DNA of 64,000 nucleotides from Daphnia pulex (lineage: Eukaryota > Arthropoda > Branchiopoda > Diplostraca > Daphniidae): the NCBI RefSeq assembly GCF_021134715.1, contig NC_060021.1, positions 992,001-1,056,000 of the forward strand, in the 5' to 3' direction. The notes below the pieces were generated by a model. The model did not search any database, had not been told where the DNA came from, and saw only the letters and a list, made by a program, of their open reading frames with translations. Position 1 is the stretch's first letter. Every line of letters begins with the position of its first letter. A program made the translations under genes and the position numbers. Of this stretch, positions 11,659 to 24,500 are shown piece after piece.

Positions 11659-11745
11659 TTGCTCCATAAAGACAAAATCTGTTTTCCGTTACAAATACTG
11701 AAATACATCATTAGAAAGAGAAAACAAATCTCTTTTTTATCGTTG

Positions 11746-12099
11746 TGTAATGACTCGCCCCATCTCCCATATGTTCTTTCTAAGTCTAAGCAACCGTGAG
11801 GTTGCTTGACTCTTCTTCACGCTTCCCCAAATAGGAAAGCTGGTGAATGTCCCCCAACACCTCGTTGGTGTTGGCCGTGACGAACCAGTGGACCGAACAT
11901 CCCTCCTTTGTTATTCTCTAGTGGACCATAACTATTGTTTGTATTGCATATGTTTCCCTGAGTTTCTCTTTGTCTTCCCCAGTATAAAAGCCCGACGCCT
12001 GCCTAATCCCGGCAGATCGTCACAGGCAGCTGTATCTGCAACACCAAGGTAAATACAAAAGTTACAAGTCTCTAAGTGTCCTTATTGTGTATCATCACA
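11746..12099 (+). repeat. 5' LTR (354 bp)
   Basis: TG...CA termini. It holds a TATA box (GTATAAAAG near 11981), which would drive transcription of the element, and an imperfect palindrome around CAACACCTCGTTGGTGTTG. Confidence 0.9.
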
Positions 12100-12166
12100 A
12101 ATTTGTGAACGTGCCAGGGACGACAAGACCGTTTCACCTCTTTGCTTTCTCCATCTCCACCTGGGT

Positions 12167-12388
12167 ATGTCCCCTCAACATTTTTTCAAAATATGTATGC
12201 CACCTCCCATTCGCCTACGTAACGAGGAGGAGTATCGCCGCCATCGCCGCGAACTAATTGGGCAGTACAACCGCGATGTCATGGACTTGTACTATAAGTA
12301 TGAGTTCCATGCCCAGGAGCTTAAGAGAGCAAGACGCCACTACAATAATAATAAAACTATTCAATCATTTCAAAATGTAAGCAATTAG
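12167..12388 (+). CDS. 73-codon ORF inside the LTR element
   Basis: This ORF occupies about half the internal region. It is rich in Arg, Tyr and His ('EEEYRRHRRELIGQYNRD') and predicted helical and basic, so it could be a nucleic-acid-binding peptide or a decayed gag fragment. No zinc knuckle or protease motif is present. Its ATG lies 67 bp after the LTR. Coding status is unproven. Confidence 0.35.
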   Translation: MSPQHFFKICMPPPIRLRNEEEYRRHRRELIGQYNRDVMDLYYKYEFHAQELKRARRHYNNNKTIQSFQNVSN

Positions 12389-12590
12389 TATGTTAACTGT
12401 ACCTGTACTCTACTTACCTGTACCCGTACCGTAACGATAAAAGGAGATGGTTTTCTTATACTTTATGTTTACCCCTACAAAAATATACAACCACTTAGAT
12501 TAGCAGCATTTAAAAAACTGATTTGAAAAATGTGCTTACTTCTATATCCTTCCCCTCCCCCCAACTACAGAAATTCACCGGGAAGGGGAG

Positions 12591-12943
12591 TGTAATGACT
12601 CGCCCCATCTCCCATATATTCTTTCTAAGTCTAAGCAACCGTGAGGTCGCTTGACTCTTCTTCACGCTTCCCCAAATAGGAAAGCTGTTGAATGTCCCCC
12701 AACACCTCGTTGGTGTTGGCCTGACGAACCAGTGGACCGAACATCCCTCCTTTGTTATTCTCTAGTGGACCATAACTATTGTTTGTATTGCATATGTTTC
12801 CCTGAGTTTCTCTTTGTCTTCCCCAGTAAAAAAGCCCGATGCCTGCCTGATCCCGGCAGATCGTCACCGGCAGCTGTATCCGCAACACCAAGGGAAATAC
12901 AAAAGTTACAAGTCTCTAAGTGTCCTTATTGTGTATCATCACA
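12591..12943 (+). repeat. 3' LTR (353 bp)
   Basis: Differs from the 5' LTR at only about ten positions, including a TATA box changed from GTATAAAAG to GTAAAAAAG, so the insertion is not very old. Confidence 0.9.
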
Positions 12944-13184
12944 GTTGTTATGTCATAATTTTAAAATTAATTTAAATGACATGCGTAGTAATTTAAATGA
13001 AAAAACGCGCATACCATTTGTGAAAAAGCGCAAAACTTTAACATTTAATTGAAGGCTTCCCATTAACGATAAAAAAATCCTTTGATACAATGTTTCTTCG
13101 TGTTATGAAGAACACGCGATAAAAAAATTAAGCAAATCTAATTTTTTTGCGACAAACAAATTCGAAACTCGGCAGAATGGCCCT

Positions 13185-14325
13185 CATAAAAGTGTTTTTT
13201 CCCTAGATACTGGAAGATTTTCCATGAACCATTTTTCTTAAACTATTTCTTCATTAATTGATTGATGAATTTATTGATTCAATAGACTTGAAATGGTGTA
13301 TTGGAAATCGATTTACACATCATGTAATAAAGAAATGGTTTTAACAAGTGAAATAATCATTTTAGCAACTTCACACTCATAAAAGTTCTTTCCCAGTTCC
13401 TTGAAAATTTTCTATGAACCATTTTTCTAAAACTAGTTCTCCATGAATTGCTTTATGAATTTATTGATTCAATAGACATGAAATGTGGACATCGATTTAC
13501 TCATCCTGTAATAAAGAAATGGTTTTAACAAGTGAAATAAATATTATATAGCAACTTCAAACTCATAAAAGTGTTTTTTCCCAGTTCCTGGAAGATTTTC
13601 TATGAACCATTTTTCTAAAACTATTTCTTTATGATTTGCTTTATGAATTTATTGATTCAATAAACTTGAAATGGTGGACATCAATTTACACATCCTGTAA
13701 TAAAGAAATGGTAAGAAACAAGTGAAATAATCATTTTAGAAACTTAAACTCATAAGAGTGTTTTTCCCAGATCCTAGAAGATTTTCTATTCTATTTTTTT
13801 TTCTTTTTTTTTACACTGCATAGCACTCACTGCACTGATAGTTGGAAGGTTACGCAAAAAAAGCGAATTCACTGCCTAGGATTCGGCAACCAGCTAGGTA
13901 ACAAATCCGCAAATTAAATTTTTAAAACAGTAACGGAAACAAATGAAAACCCCACTACGCAATGTATCAAATTTTGACAGAATTAAGTACAAAATTTGGT
14001 GACGATTGGTCATTCAGTGAAGAAACGTATAATGGAAAATACATAATGGACATTATCACTACTAGCTACTACCTAGCTGCTGTGCTGTGATGTGCATTTT
14101 TCTAAAACTTTTTGTTCATGAATTGCTCTATAGAACTCAAATATCTTGAATAATTTTTAAAAATTCAAGTGCTGTGATGTGCATTTTTCGAAAATTTTTT
14201 GTTCATGAATTTCTCTATAAATTTAGTGATTCAATAGACTTGAAATGGTGTATTGGACATTGATTTACACATCCTATAATAAAAAAATAGTTTAAACAAG
14301 TGAAATAAATATTATAGCAACTTCA
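13185..14325. repeat. ~187-bp tandem repeat, about three and a half units plus a displaced part
   Basis: Units start at 13185, 13378, 13564 and 13751, each beginning CATAA(A/G)AGTG and containing ATTTATTGATTCAATA and ATGGTTTTAACAAGTGAA. The fourth unit is broken near 13800 by about 290 bp of unrelated sequence, and the theme resumes at about 14095-14325. Confidence 0.85.
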
Positions 14326-14337
14326 AGTATTGAGCTG

Positions 14338-15185
14338 TGCTCTTCTGTGCTCTCCTTTGTTCTCCTGTGCTCTCCTGTGCTCTCCTGTGCTCTCCTGTGC
14401 TCTCCTGTGCTCTCCTGTGCCTGATTCTTTCTTACAGGATATGTTTAAAGATGTCAAATACACGTTTTTTAAAGTACATAGAAAAAATGAATTCATAATA
14501 CAAATAATGAAGAAATAGTTTTAGAAAAAAGGGTTCATGGAAACTCTCCCAGGAACTGTGAAACACTACTTCAAGCACAGCAAAGCACAGCACAGCACAG
14601 CACAGCCCAGCACTTGAAGTTGCTATAATATTTATTTCACTTGTTAAAACCATGTTTTTAATTACAGGATTTGTTAATCAATGTCCAATACACCTTTTAA
14701 AGTCTATTGAATCAATAAATGTTTAGAGCAGTTCATGAAAAAAAAAGTTTAAGAAAAATGCACAGGAGAGCACAGGCGAGCAAAAGAGAGCACAGAAGAG
14801 CACAGGAGAGCACATGAGAGTACAGGAGAGCACAGGAGAGCAAAGAACAGCACAGCACTTGAAGTTGCTATAATATTTATATCACTTGTTAAAACCATTT
14901 TTTAAATTACAGGATGTTTGAATCAATGTCCAATACACTCCTTCAAGTCTATTAAATCAATAAATTCATAGAGAAATTAATGATCAAAAAGTTTAAGAAA
15001 AATGCACAGGAGAGCACAGGAGAGCAAAGGAGACCACAGGAGACCACAGGAGAGCACAGAAGACAACAGGAGCGCACAGGAGAGCACAGGAGAGCACAGT
15101 AGTGCACAGTAGAGCACAGGAGAGCTTAGCAGAGCACTTGAGAGCACAGCAGATCACAGGAGAGCAAAAGAGAGCACAGGCACAC
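14338..15185. repeat. Decamer simple repeats in both orientations with inverted satellite fragments
   Basis: (TGTGCTCTCC)n runs at 14338-14420. Its complement, (GGAGAGCACA)n, runs at 14759-14860 and 15004-15185, with CAGCA-rich variants near 14575-14610. Between these, pieces of the 187-bp repeat recur in inverted orientation (for example CACTTGAAGTTGCTATAATA at about 14612 and again near 14855). The region is a large imperfect palindrome. Confidence 0.8.
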
Positions 15186-15186
15186 C

Positions 15187-18100
15187 ACAGGCTAAGAACT
15201 CAACACCAAAATGAAAACTAAGTCTCAAAAGGTTCAGGGGAATGTCTTCTATTACCTAGGTTCCAAATATTCAAACATCAAAATAAATTTTTAAAGTTAT
15301 GTGCATTTGAAGTTTTGTTTTGCCATAATTTTTGTGATTTCAAGACTTTACGGTCACACCACAGGCTAAGTACTCAACACCAAAATAAAAACTAATTTTT
15401 AAAATGTTCAGGGGAATGTCCTCTACTACCTTGGTCCCAAACATTCAAACAACAAAATAAATTTCAAAAATTATTAACATTTGAATTTTTTTTTTGCCAT
15501 AATTTTTGTGAATTCAAGACTTCACGGTCACACCACAGGCTTAGTACTCAACACCAAAATAAAAACTAAGTCTCAAAAGGATCAGGGGAATGGCCTCTAT
15601 TACCTAGGTCCCAAATATTCAAACACCAAAATAAATTAAAAAAATTATGTATTGTGTGGAATATGCTACTCTACAATAAAACCACAAGATAACTTATAAG
15701 TTATATCTTGCATTGGCGTTGAAGAAAAATAAAAAATACTGCTTTGGCGAGCTGGGAAACACAACTTCAATGAATTTGAATTTGATATATTTATTGTTTC
15801 GCTTATTCAAAGCGATTTATTCTTACAGGATATATAAATAAATGTCCAATACACCATTTAAAGTTAATTGAATCAATTAATTCATAAAAACATCCATGAT
15901 GTTGATGAAATAGAAAAAAGGAGAAATTCTTCCAGGCAGCACAGCACAGCACAGAACAGCACAACACAGCATGCTGGATACCTTTTCTACCATTTATAAA
16001 AGTAATTATCATTCTGAATAAGTGTGGGATATCCTTTTCTACAATATAACCTTACGGTCACACCACAGGCTTAATACCCAACACCAAAATGAAAACTAAG
16101 TCTCAAAACATTGAGGGGACTGTCATCTATTACCTAGGTTTCAAATATTCAAACACCAAAATAAATTTCAAAAGTTATGAGCATTTGAAGTTTTTTCTGC
16201 AACAATTTTTGTGATTTCAAGACTTTACGGTCACACCACAGGCTTAAAACTCAACACCAAAATAAAAACAAAGTCTCAAAAGATTGAGGAGACTGTCCTC
16301 TATTACCTTGGTTTCAAATATTCAAACACCAAAATAAATTTCAAAAGTTATGAGCATTTGAAGTTTTTTCTGCCATCATTTTTGTGATTTCAAGACTTTA
16401 CGGTCACACCACAGGCTTAATACTCAACACCAAAATCAAAACTAAGTCTCAAAAGATTAACAAAACTGTCCTCTATTACCTAGGTTTCAAATATTCAAAC
16501 ACCAAAATAAATTTCAAAGGTTATGAGCATTTGAAGTTTTTTCTGCCATCATTTTTGTGATTTCAAGACTTTACGGTCACACCACAGGCTTAATACTCAA
16601 CACCAAAATGAAAACTAAGTCTCAAAACATTGAGGGGACTGTTCTCTATTACCTAGGTTAAAATATTCAAACACCAAAATAAATTTCAAAAGTTATGAGC
16701 ATTTGAAGTTTTTTCTGCCATCATTTTTGTGATTTCAAGACTTTACGGTCACACCATAGGCTTAATACTCAACACCAAAATAAAAACTAAGTCTCAAAAC
16801 ATTGAGGGGACTGTCCTCTATTACCTAGGTTTCAAATATTCAAACACCAAAATAAATTTCAAAAGTTATGAGCATTTGAAGTTTTTTCTGCAACAATTTT
16901 TGTGATTTCAAGAATTTACGGTCACACCACAGGCTTAAAACTCAACACCAAAATAAAAACAAAGTCTCAAAAGATTGAGGAGACTGTCCTCTATTACCTT
17001 GGTTTCAAATATTCAAACACCAAAATAAATTTCAAAAGTTATGAGCATTTGAAGTTTTTTCTGCCATCATTTTTGTGATTTCAAGACTTTACGGTCACAC
17101 CACAGGCTTAATACTCAACACCAAAATCAAAACTAAGTCTCAAAAGATTAACAAAACTGTTCTCTATTACCTAGGTTTCAAATATTCAAACACCAAAATA
17201 AATTTCAAAGGTTATGAGCATTTGAAGTTTTTTCTGCCATCATTTTTGTGATTTCAAGACTTTACGGTCACACCACAGGCTTAATACTCAACACCAAAAT
17301 GAAAACTAAGTCTCAAAACATTGAGGGGACTGTTCTCTATTACCTAGGTTAAAATATTCAAACACCAAAATAAATTTCAAAAGTTATGAGCATTTGAAGT
17401 TTTTTCTGCCATCATTTTTGTGATTTCAAGACTTTACGGTCACACCACAGGCTTAATACTCAACACCAAAATCAAAACTAAGTCTCAAAAGATTAACAAA
17501 ACTGTTCTCTATTACCTAGGTTTCAAATATTCAAACACCAAAATAAATTTCAAAGGTTATGAGCATTTGAAGTTTTTTCTGCCATCATTTTTGTGATTTC
17601 AAGACTTTACGGTCACACCACAGGCTTAATACTCAACACCAAAATGAAAACTAAGTCTCAAAACATTGAGGGGACTGTTCTCTATTACCTAGGTTAAAAT
17701 ATTCAAACACCAAAATAAATTTCAAAAGTTATGAGCATTTGAAGTTTTTTCTGCCATCATTTTTGTGATTTCAAGACTTTACGGTCACACCATAGGCTTA
17801 ATACTCAACACCAAAATAAAAACTAAGTCTCAAAACATTGAGGGGACTGTCCTCTATTACCTAGGTTTCAAATATTCAAACACCAAAATAAATTTCAAAA
17901 GTTATGAGCATTTGAAGTTTTTTCTGCAACAATTTTTGTGATTTCAAGACTTTACGGTCACACCACAGGCTTAAAACTCAACACCAAAATAAAAACAAAG
18001 TCTCAAAAGATTGAGGAGACTGTCCTCTATTACCTTGGTTTCAAATATTCAAACACCAAAATAAATTTCAAAAGTTATGAGCATTTGAAGTTTTTTCTGC

Positions 18101-18541
18101 CATCATTTTTGTGATTTCAAGACTTTACGGTCACACCACAGGCTTAATACTCAACACCAAAATCAAAACTAAGTCTCAAAAGATTAACAAAACTGTCCTC
18201 TATTACCTAGGTTTCAAATATTCAAACACCAAAATAAATTTCAAAGGTTATGAGCATTTGAAGTTTTTTCTGCCATCATTTTTGTGATTTCAAGACTTTA
18301 CGGTCACACCACAGGCTTAATACTCAACACCAAAATTAAAACTAAGTCTCAAAAGATTAACGGAACTGTCCTCTATTACCTAGGTTTCCAATATTCAAAC
18401 ACCAAAATAAATTTCAAAAGTTATGAGCATTTGAAGTTTTTCTGCCATCATTTTTGTGATTTCAAGACTTTACGGTCACACCACAGGCTTAAAACTCAAC
18501 ACCAAAATGAAAACTAAGTCTCAAAAGATTAAAGGGACTGT
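15187..18541 (+). repeat. Satellite A, ~173-bp monomer, about 18 copies with higher-order order
   Basis: Each monomer carries TTTACGGTCACACCACAGGC, then ACTCAACACCAAAAT and CAAACACCAAAATAAATTTC. Three diverged units (15187-15650) are followed by a non-satellite interruption (about 15650-16055) and then an array of about 15 units with starts spaced 172-175 bp. Variant classes recur in order (see findings). No coding frame is conserved. Confidence 0.92.
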
Positions 18542-18542
18542 A

Positions 18543-21500
18543 AGTATTCTATATAATTATAAAAAATAATACGGATAAAGTATTCTATACTGATTCAACA
18601 CGAAAAATACTAAAACATGTGATAGGAAAGGTCTCTACCACGATTTGGAAATATTTCAGGCTAGATGTTTGGGACGTTTTTTTTTTGGTATTTCTTCAAC
18701 TCCAATAAAACCTGTCACATGAAATGAGTTTCTTCTTATAATTATTGTAAAATAGAGTATTCTATACTGATTCAACATGAAAAATACTAAAACATGTGAT
18801 AGGAAAGGTCTCCACCACGATTTGGAAATATTTCAGGCTAGATGTTTGGGACGTTTTTTTGGTATTTCTTCAACACCAATAAAACCTGTCACATGTTCTG
18901 AGTTTCTTCTTATAATTATTGTAAAACAGAGTATTCTATACTGATTCAACACGAAAAATACTTAAACATGTGATAGGAAAGGTCTCCACCACGATTTGGA
19001 AATATTTCAGGCTAGATGTTTGGGACGTTTTTTTTGGTATTTCTTCAACACCAATGCAACCTGTCACATGTTCTGAGTTTCTTCTTATAATTATTGTAAA
19101 ATAGAGTATTCTATACTGAATCAACACGAAAAATACTAAAACATGTGATAGGAAAGGTCTCCACCACGATTTGGAAATATTTCAGGCTAGATGTTTGGGA
19201 CGTTTTTTGGTATTTCTTCAACACCAATGCAACCTGTCACGTGTACTAAGTTTCTTCTCATAATTTTTGTAAAATAGAGTATTCTATACTGATTCAACAC
19301 GAAAAATACTAAAACATGTGATAGGAAAGGTCTCTACCACGATTTGGAAATATTTCAGGCTAGATGTTTGGGACGTTTCTTTTGGTATTTCTTCAACACC
19401 AATAAAACCTGTCACATGTTCTGAGTTTCTTCTTATAATTATTGTAAAATAGAGTATTCTATACTGATTCAACATGAAAAATACTAAAACATGTGATAGG
19501 AAAGGTCTCCACCACGATTTGGAAATATTTCAGGCTAGATGTTTGGGACGTTTTTTTGGTATTTCTTCAACACCAATGCAACCTGTCACATGTTCTGAGT
19601 TTCTTCTTATAATTATTGTAAAATAGAGTATTCTATACTGATTCAACACGAAAAATACTAAAACATGTGATGGGAAAGGTCTCCACCACGATTTGGAAAT
19701 ATTTCAGGCTAGATGTTTGGGACGTTTTTTTGGTATTTCTTCAACACCAATAAAACCTGTCACATGTTCTGAGTTTCTTCTTATAATTATTGTAAAATAG
19801 AGTATTCTATACTGATTCAACATGAAAAATACTAAAACATGTGATAGGAAAGGTCTCCACCACGATTTGGAAATATTTCAGGCTAGATGTTTGGGACGTT
19901 TTTTTGGTATTTCTTCAACACCAATGCAACCTGTCACATGTTCTGAGTTTCTTCTTATAATTATTGTAAAATAGAGTATTCTATACTGATTCAACACGAA
20001 AAATACTAAAACATGTGATGGGAAAGGTCTCCACCACGATTTGGAAATATTTCAGGCTAGATGTTTGGGACGTTTTTTTGGTATTTCTTTAACACCAATG
20101 CAACCTGTCACATGAACTGAGTTTCTTCTTAAAATTATTGTAAAATAAAGTATTCTATACTGATTCAACACGAAAAATACTAAAACATGTGATAGGAAAG
20201 GTCTCTACCACGATTTGGAAATATTTCAGGCTAGATGTTTGGGACGTTTTTTTTGGTATTTCTTCAACACCAATAAAACCTGTCACATGTTCTGAGTTTC
20301 TTCTTATAATTATTGTAAAATAGAGTATTCTATACTGATTCAACATGAAAAATACTAAAACATGTGATAGGAAAGGTCTCCACCACGATTTGGAAATATT
20401 TCAGGCTAGATGTTTTGGACGTTTTTTTGGTATTTCTTCAACACCAATGCAACCTTACACGTGTACTAAGTTTCTTCTCATAATTTTTGTAAAATAGAGT
20501 ATTCTATACTGATTCAACACGAAAAATACTAAAACATGTGATAGGAAAGGTCTCTACCACGATTTGGAAATATTTCAGGCTAGATGTTTGGGACGTTTCT
20601 TTTGGTATTTCTTCAACACCAATAAAACCTGTCACATGTTCTGAGTTTCTTCATATAATTATTGTAAAATAGAGTATTCTATACTGATTCAACATGAAAA
20701 ATACTAAAACATGTGATAGGAAAGGTCTCCACCACGATTTGGAAATATTTCAGGCTAGATTTTTGGGACGTTTTTTTGGTATTTCTTCAACACCAATGCA
20801 ACCTGTCACATGTTCTGAGGTTCTTCTTATAATTATTGTAAAATTGAGTATTCTATACTGATTCAACACGAAAAATACTAAAACATGTGATGGGAAAGGT
20901 CTCCACCACGATTTGGAAATATTTCAGGCTAGATGTTTGGGACGTTTTTTTGGTATTTCTTCAACACCAATAAAACCTGTCACATGTTCTGAGTTTCTTC
21001 TTATAATTATTGTAAAATAGAGTATTCTATACTGATTCAACATGAAAAATACTAAAACATGTGATAGGAAAGGTCTCCACCACGATTTGGAAATATTTCA
21101 GGCTAGTTGTTTGGGACGTTTTTTTGGTATTTCTTCAACACCAATGCAACCTGTCACATGTTCTGAGTTTCTTCTTAAAATTATTGTAAAATAGAGTATT
21201 CTATACTGATTCAACACGAAAAATACTAAAACATGTGATGGGAAAGGTCTCCACCACGATTTGGAAATATTTCAGGCTAGATGTTTGGGACGTTTTTTTG
21301 GTATTTCTTCAACACCAATAAAACCTGTCACATGTTCTGAGTTTCTTCTTATAATTATTGTAAAATAGAGTATTCTATACCGATTCAACATGAAAAATAC
21401 TAAAACATGTGATAGGAAAGGTCTCCACCACGATTTGGAAATATTTCAGGCTAGATGTTTGGGACGTTTTTTTGGTATTTCTTCAACACCAATGCAACCT

Positions 21501-24500
21501 GTCACATGTTCTGAGTTTCTTCTTATAATTATTGTAAAATAGAGTATTCTATACTGATTCAACACGAAAAATACTAAAACATGTGATGGGAAAGGTCTCC
21601 ACCACGATTTGGAAATATTTCAGGCTAGATGTTTGGGACGTTTTTTTGGTATTTCTTCAACACCAATGCAACCTGTCACATGAAATGAGTTTCTTCTTAT
21701 AATTTTTTTAAAATAGAGTATTCTATACTGATTCAACACGAAAAACACTAAAACATGTGATAGGAAAGGTCTCCACCACGATTTGGAAATATTTCAGGCT
21801 AGATGTTTTGGACGTTTTTTTGGTATTTCTTTAACACCAATGCAACCTGTCACATGAACTGAATTTCTTCTTAAAATTATTGTAAAATAAAGTATTCTAT
21901 ACTGATTCAACACGAAAAATACTAAAACATGTGATAGGAAAGGTCTCTACCACGATTTGGAAATATTTAAGGCTAGATGTTTGGGACGTTTTTTTTGGTA
22001 TTTCTTCAACACCAATGCAACCTGTCACATGTTCTGAGTTTCTTCTTATAATTATTGTAAAATAGAGTATTCTATACTGATTCAACATGAAAAATACTAA
22101 AACATTTGATAGGAAAGGTCTCCACCACGATTTGGAAATATTTCAGGCTAGATGTTTGGGACGTTTTTTTGGTATTTCTTCAACACCAATGCAACCTGTC
22201 ACATGTTCTGAGTTTCTTCTTATAATTATTGTAAAATAGAGTATTCTATACTGATTCAACACGAAAAATACTAAAACATGTGATGGGAAAGGTCTCCACC
22301 ACGATTTGGAAATATTTCAGGCTAGATGTTTGGGACGTTTTTTTTTGGTATTTCTTCAACACCAATGCAACCTGTCACATGAAATGAGTTTCTTCTTATA
22401 ATTTTTTTTTAAATAGAGTATTCTATACTGATTCAACACGAAAAACACTAAAACATGTGATAGGAAAGGTCTCCACCACGATTTGGAAATATTTCAGGCT
22501 AGATTTTTTGGACGTTTTTTTGGTATTTCTTCAACACCAATGCAACCTGTCACGTGTACTAAGTTTCTTCTCATAATTTTTGTAAAATATAGTATTCTAT
22601 ACTGATTCAACACGAAAAATACTAAAACATGTGATAGGAAAGGTCTCTACCACGATTTGGAAATATTTCAGGCTAGATTTTTGGGACGTTTCTTTTGGTA
22701 TTTCTTCAACACCAATAAAACCTGTCACATGTTCTGAGTTTCTTCTTATAATTATTGTAAAATAGAGTATTCTATACTGATTCAACATGAAAAATACTAA
22801 AACATGTGATAGGAAAGGTCTCCACCACGATTTGGAAATATTTCAGGCTAGATGTTTGGGACGTTTTTTTGGTATTTCTTCAACACCAATGCAACCTGTC
22901 ACATGTTCTGAGTTTCTTCTTATAATTATTGTAAAATAGAGTATTCTATACTTATTCAACACGAAAAATACTAAAACATGTGATGGGAAAGGTCTCCACC
23001 ACGATTTGGAAATATTTCAGGCTAGATGTTTGGGACGTTTTTTTGGTATTTCTTCAACACCAATGCAACCTGTCACATGTTCTGAGTTTCTTCTTATAAT
23101 TATTGTAAAATAGAGTATTCTATACTGATTCAACACGAAAAATACTAAAACATGTGATGGGAAAGGTCTCCACCACGAATTGGAAATATTTCAGGCTAGA
23201 TGTTTGGGACGTTTTTTTGGTATTTCTTCAACACCAATGCAACCTGTCACATGAAAGGAGTTTCTTCTTATAATTTTTTTAAAATAGAGTATTCTATACT
23301 GATTCAACACGAAAAACACTAAAACATGTGATAGGAAAGGTCTCCACCACGATTTGGAAATATTTCAGACTAGATGTTTTGGACGTTTTTTTGGTATTTC
23401 TTTAACACCAATGCAACCTGTCACATGAACTGAATTTCTTCTTAAAATTATTGTAAAATAAAGTATTCTATACTGATTCAACACGAAAAATACTAAAACA
23501 TGTGATAGGAAAGGTCTCTACCACGATTTGGAAATATTTAAGGCTAGATGTTTGGGACGTTTTTTTTGGTATTTCTTCAACACCAATGCAACCTGTCACA
23601 TGTTCTGAGTTTCTTCTTATAATTATTGTAAAATAGAGTATTCTATACTGATTCAACATGAAAAATACTAAAACATTTGATAGGAAAGGTCTCCACCACG
23701 ATTTGGAAATATTTCAGGCTAGATGTTTGGGACGTTTTTTTGGTATTTCTTCAACACCAATGCAACCTGTCACATGTTCTGAGTTTCTTCTTATAATTAT
23801 TGTAAAATAGAGTATTCTATACTGATTCAACATGAAAAATACTAAAACATGTGATAGGAAAGGTCTCCACCACGATTTGGAAATATTTCAGGCTAGATGT
23901 TTTGGACGTTTTTTTGGTATTTCTTCAACACCAATGCAACCTGACACGTGTACTAAGTTTCTTCTCATAATTTTTGTAAAATAGAGTATTCTATACTGAT
24001 TCAACACGAAAAATACTAAAACATGTGATAGGAAAGGTCTCTACCACGATTTGGAAATATTTCAGGCTAGATGTTTGGGACGTTTCTTTTGGTATTTCTT
24101 CAACACCAATAAAACCTGTCACATGTTCTGAGTTTCTTCATATAATTATTGTAAAATAGAGTATTCTATACTGATTCAACATGAAAAATACTAAAACATG
24201 TGATAGGAAAGGTCTCCACCACGATTTGGAAATATTTCAGGCTAGATGTTTGGGACGTTTCTTTTGGTATTTCTTCAACACCAATAAAACCTGTCACATG
24301 TTCTGAGTTTCTTCATATAATTATTGTAAAATAGAGTATTCTATACTGATTCAACATGAAAAATACTAAAACATGTGATAGGAAAGGTCTCCACCACGAT
24401 TTGGAAATATTTCAGGCTAGATTTTTGGGACGTTTTTTGGTATTTCTTCAACACTAATGCAACCTGTCACATGTTCTGAGTTTCTTCTTATAATTATTGT

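Larger units (their letters stand above)
11746..12943 (+). mobile_element. Short non-autonomous LTR retrotransposon (TRIM-like), 1.2 kb
   Basis: Two long direct repeats beginning TGTAATGACTCG and ending ATCATCACA flank only about 490 bp of internal DNA. A purine-rich tract (GGGAAGGGGAG) lies directly before the 3' LTR, as expected of a polypurine tract. GTTG precedes the element and also follows it, giving a 4-bp target duplication. There is no gag or pol, so movement would have depended on another element. No clear tRNA primer site beginning TGG was seen after the 5' LTR. Confidence 0.88.
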
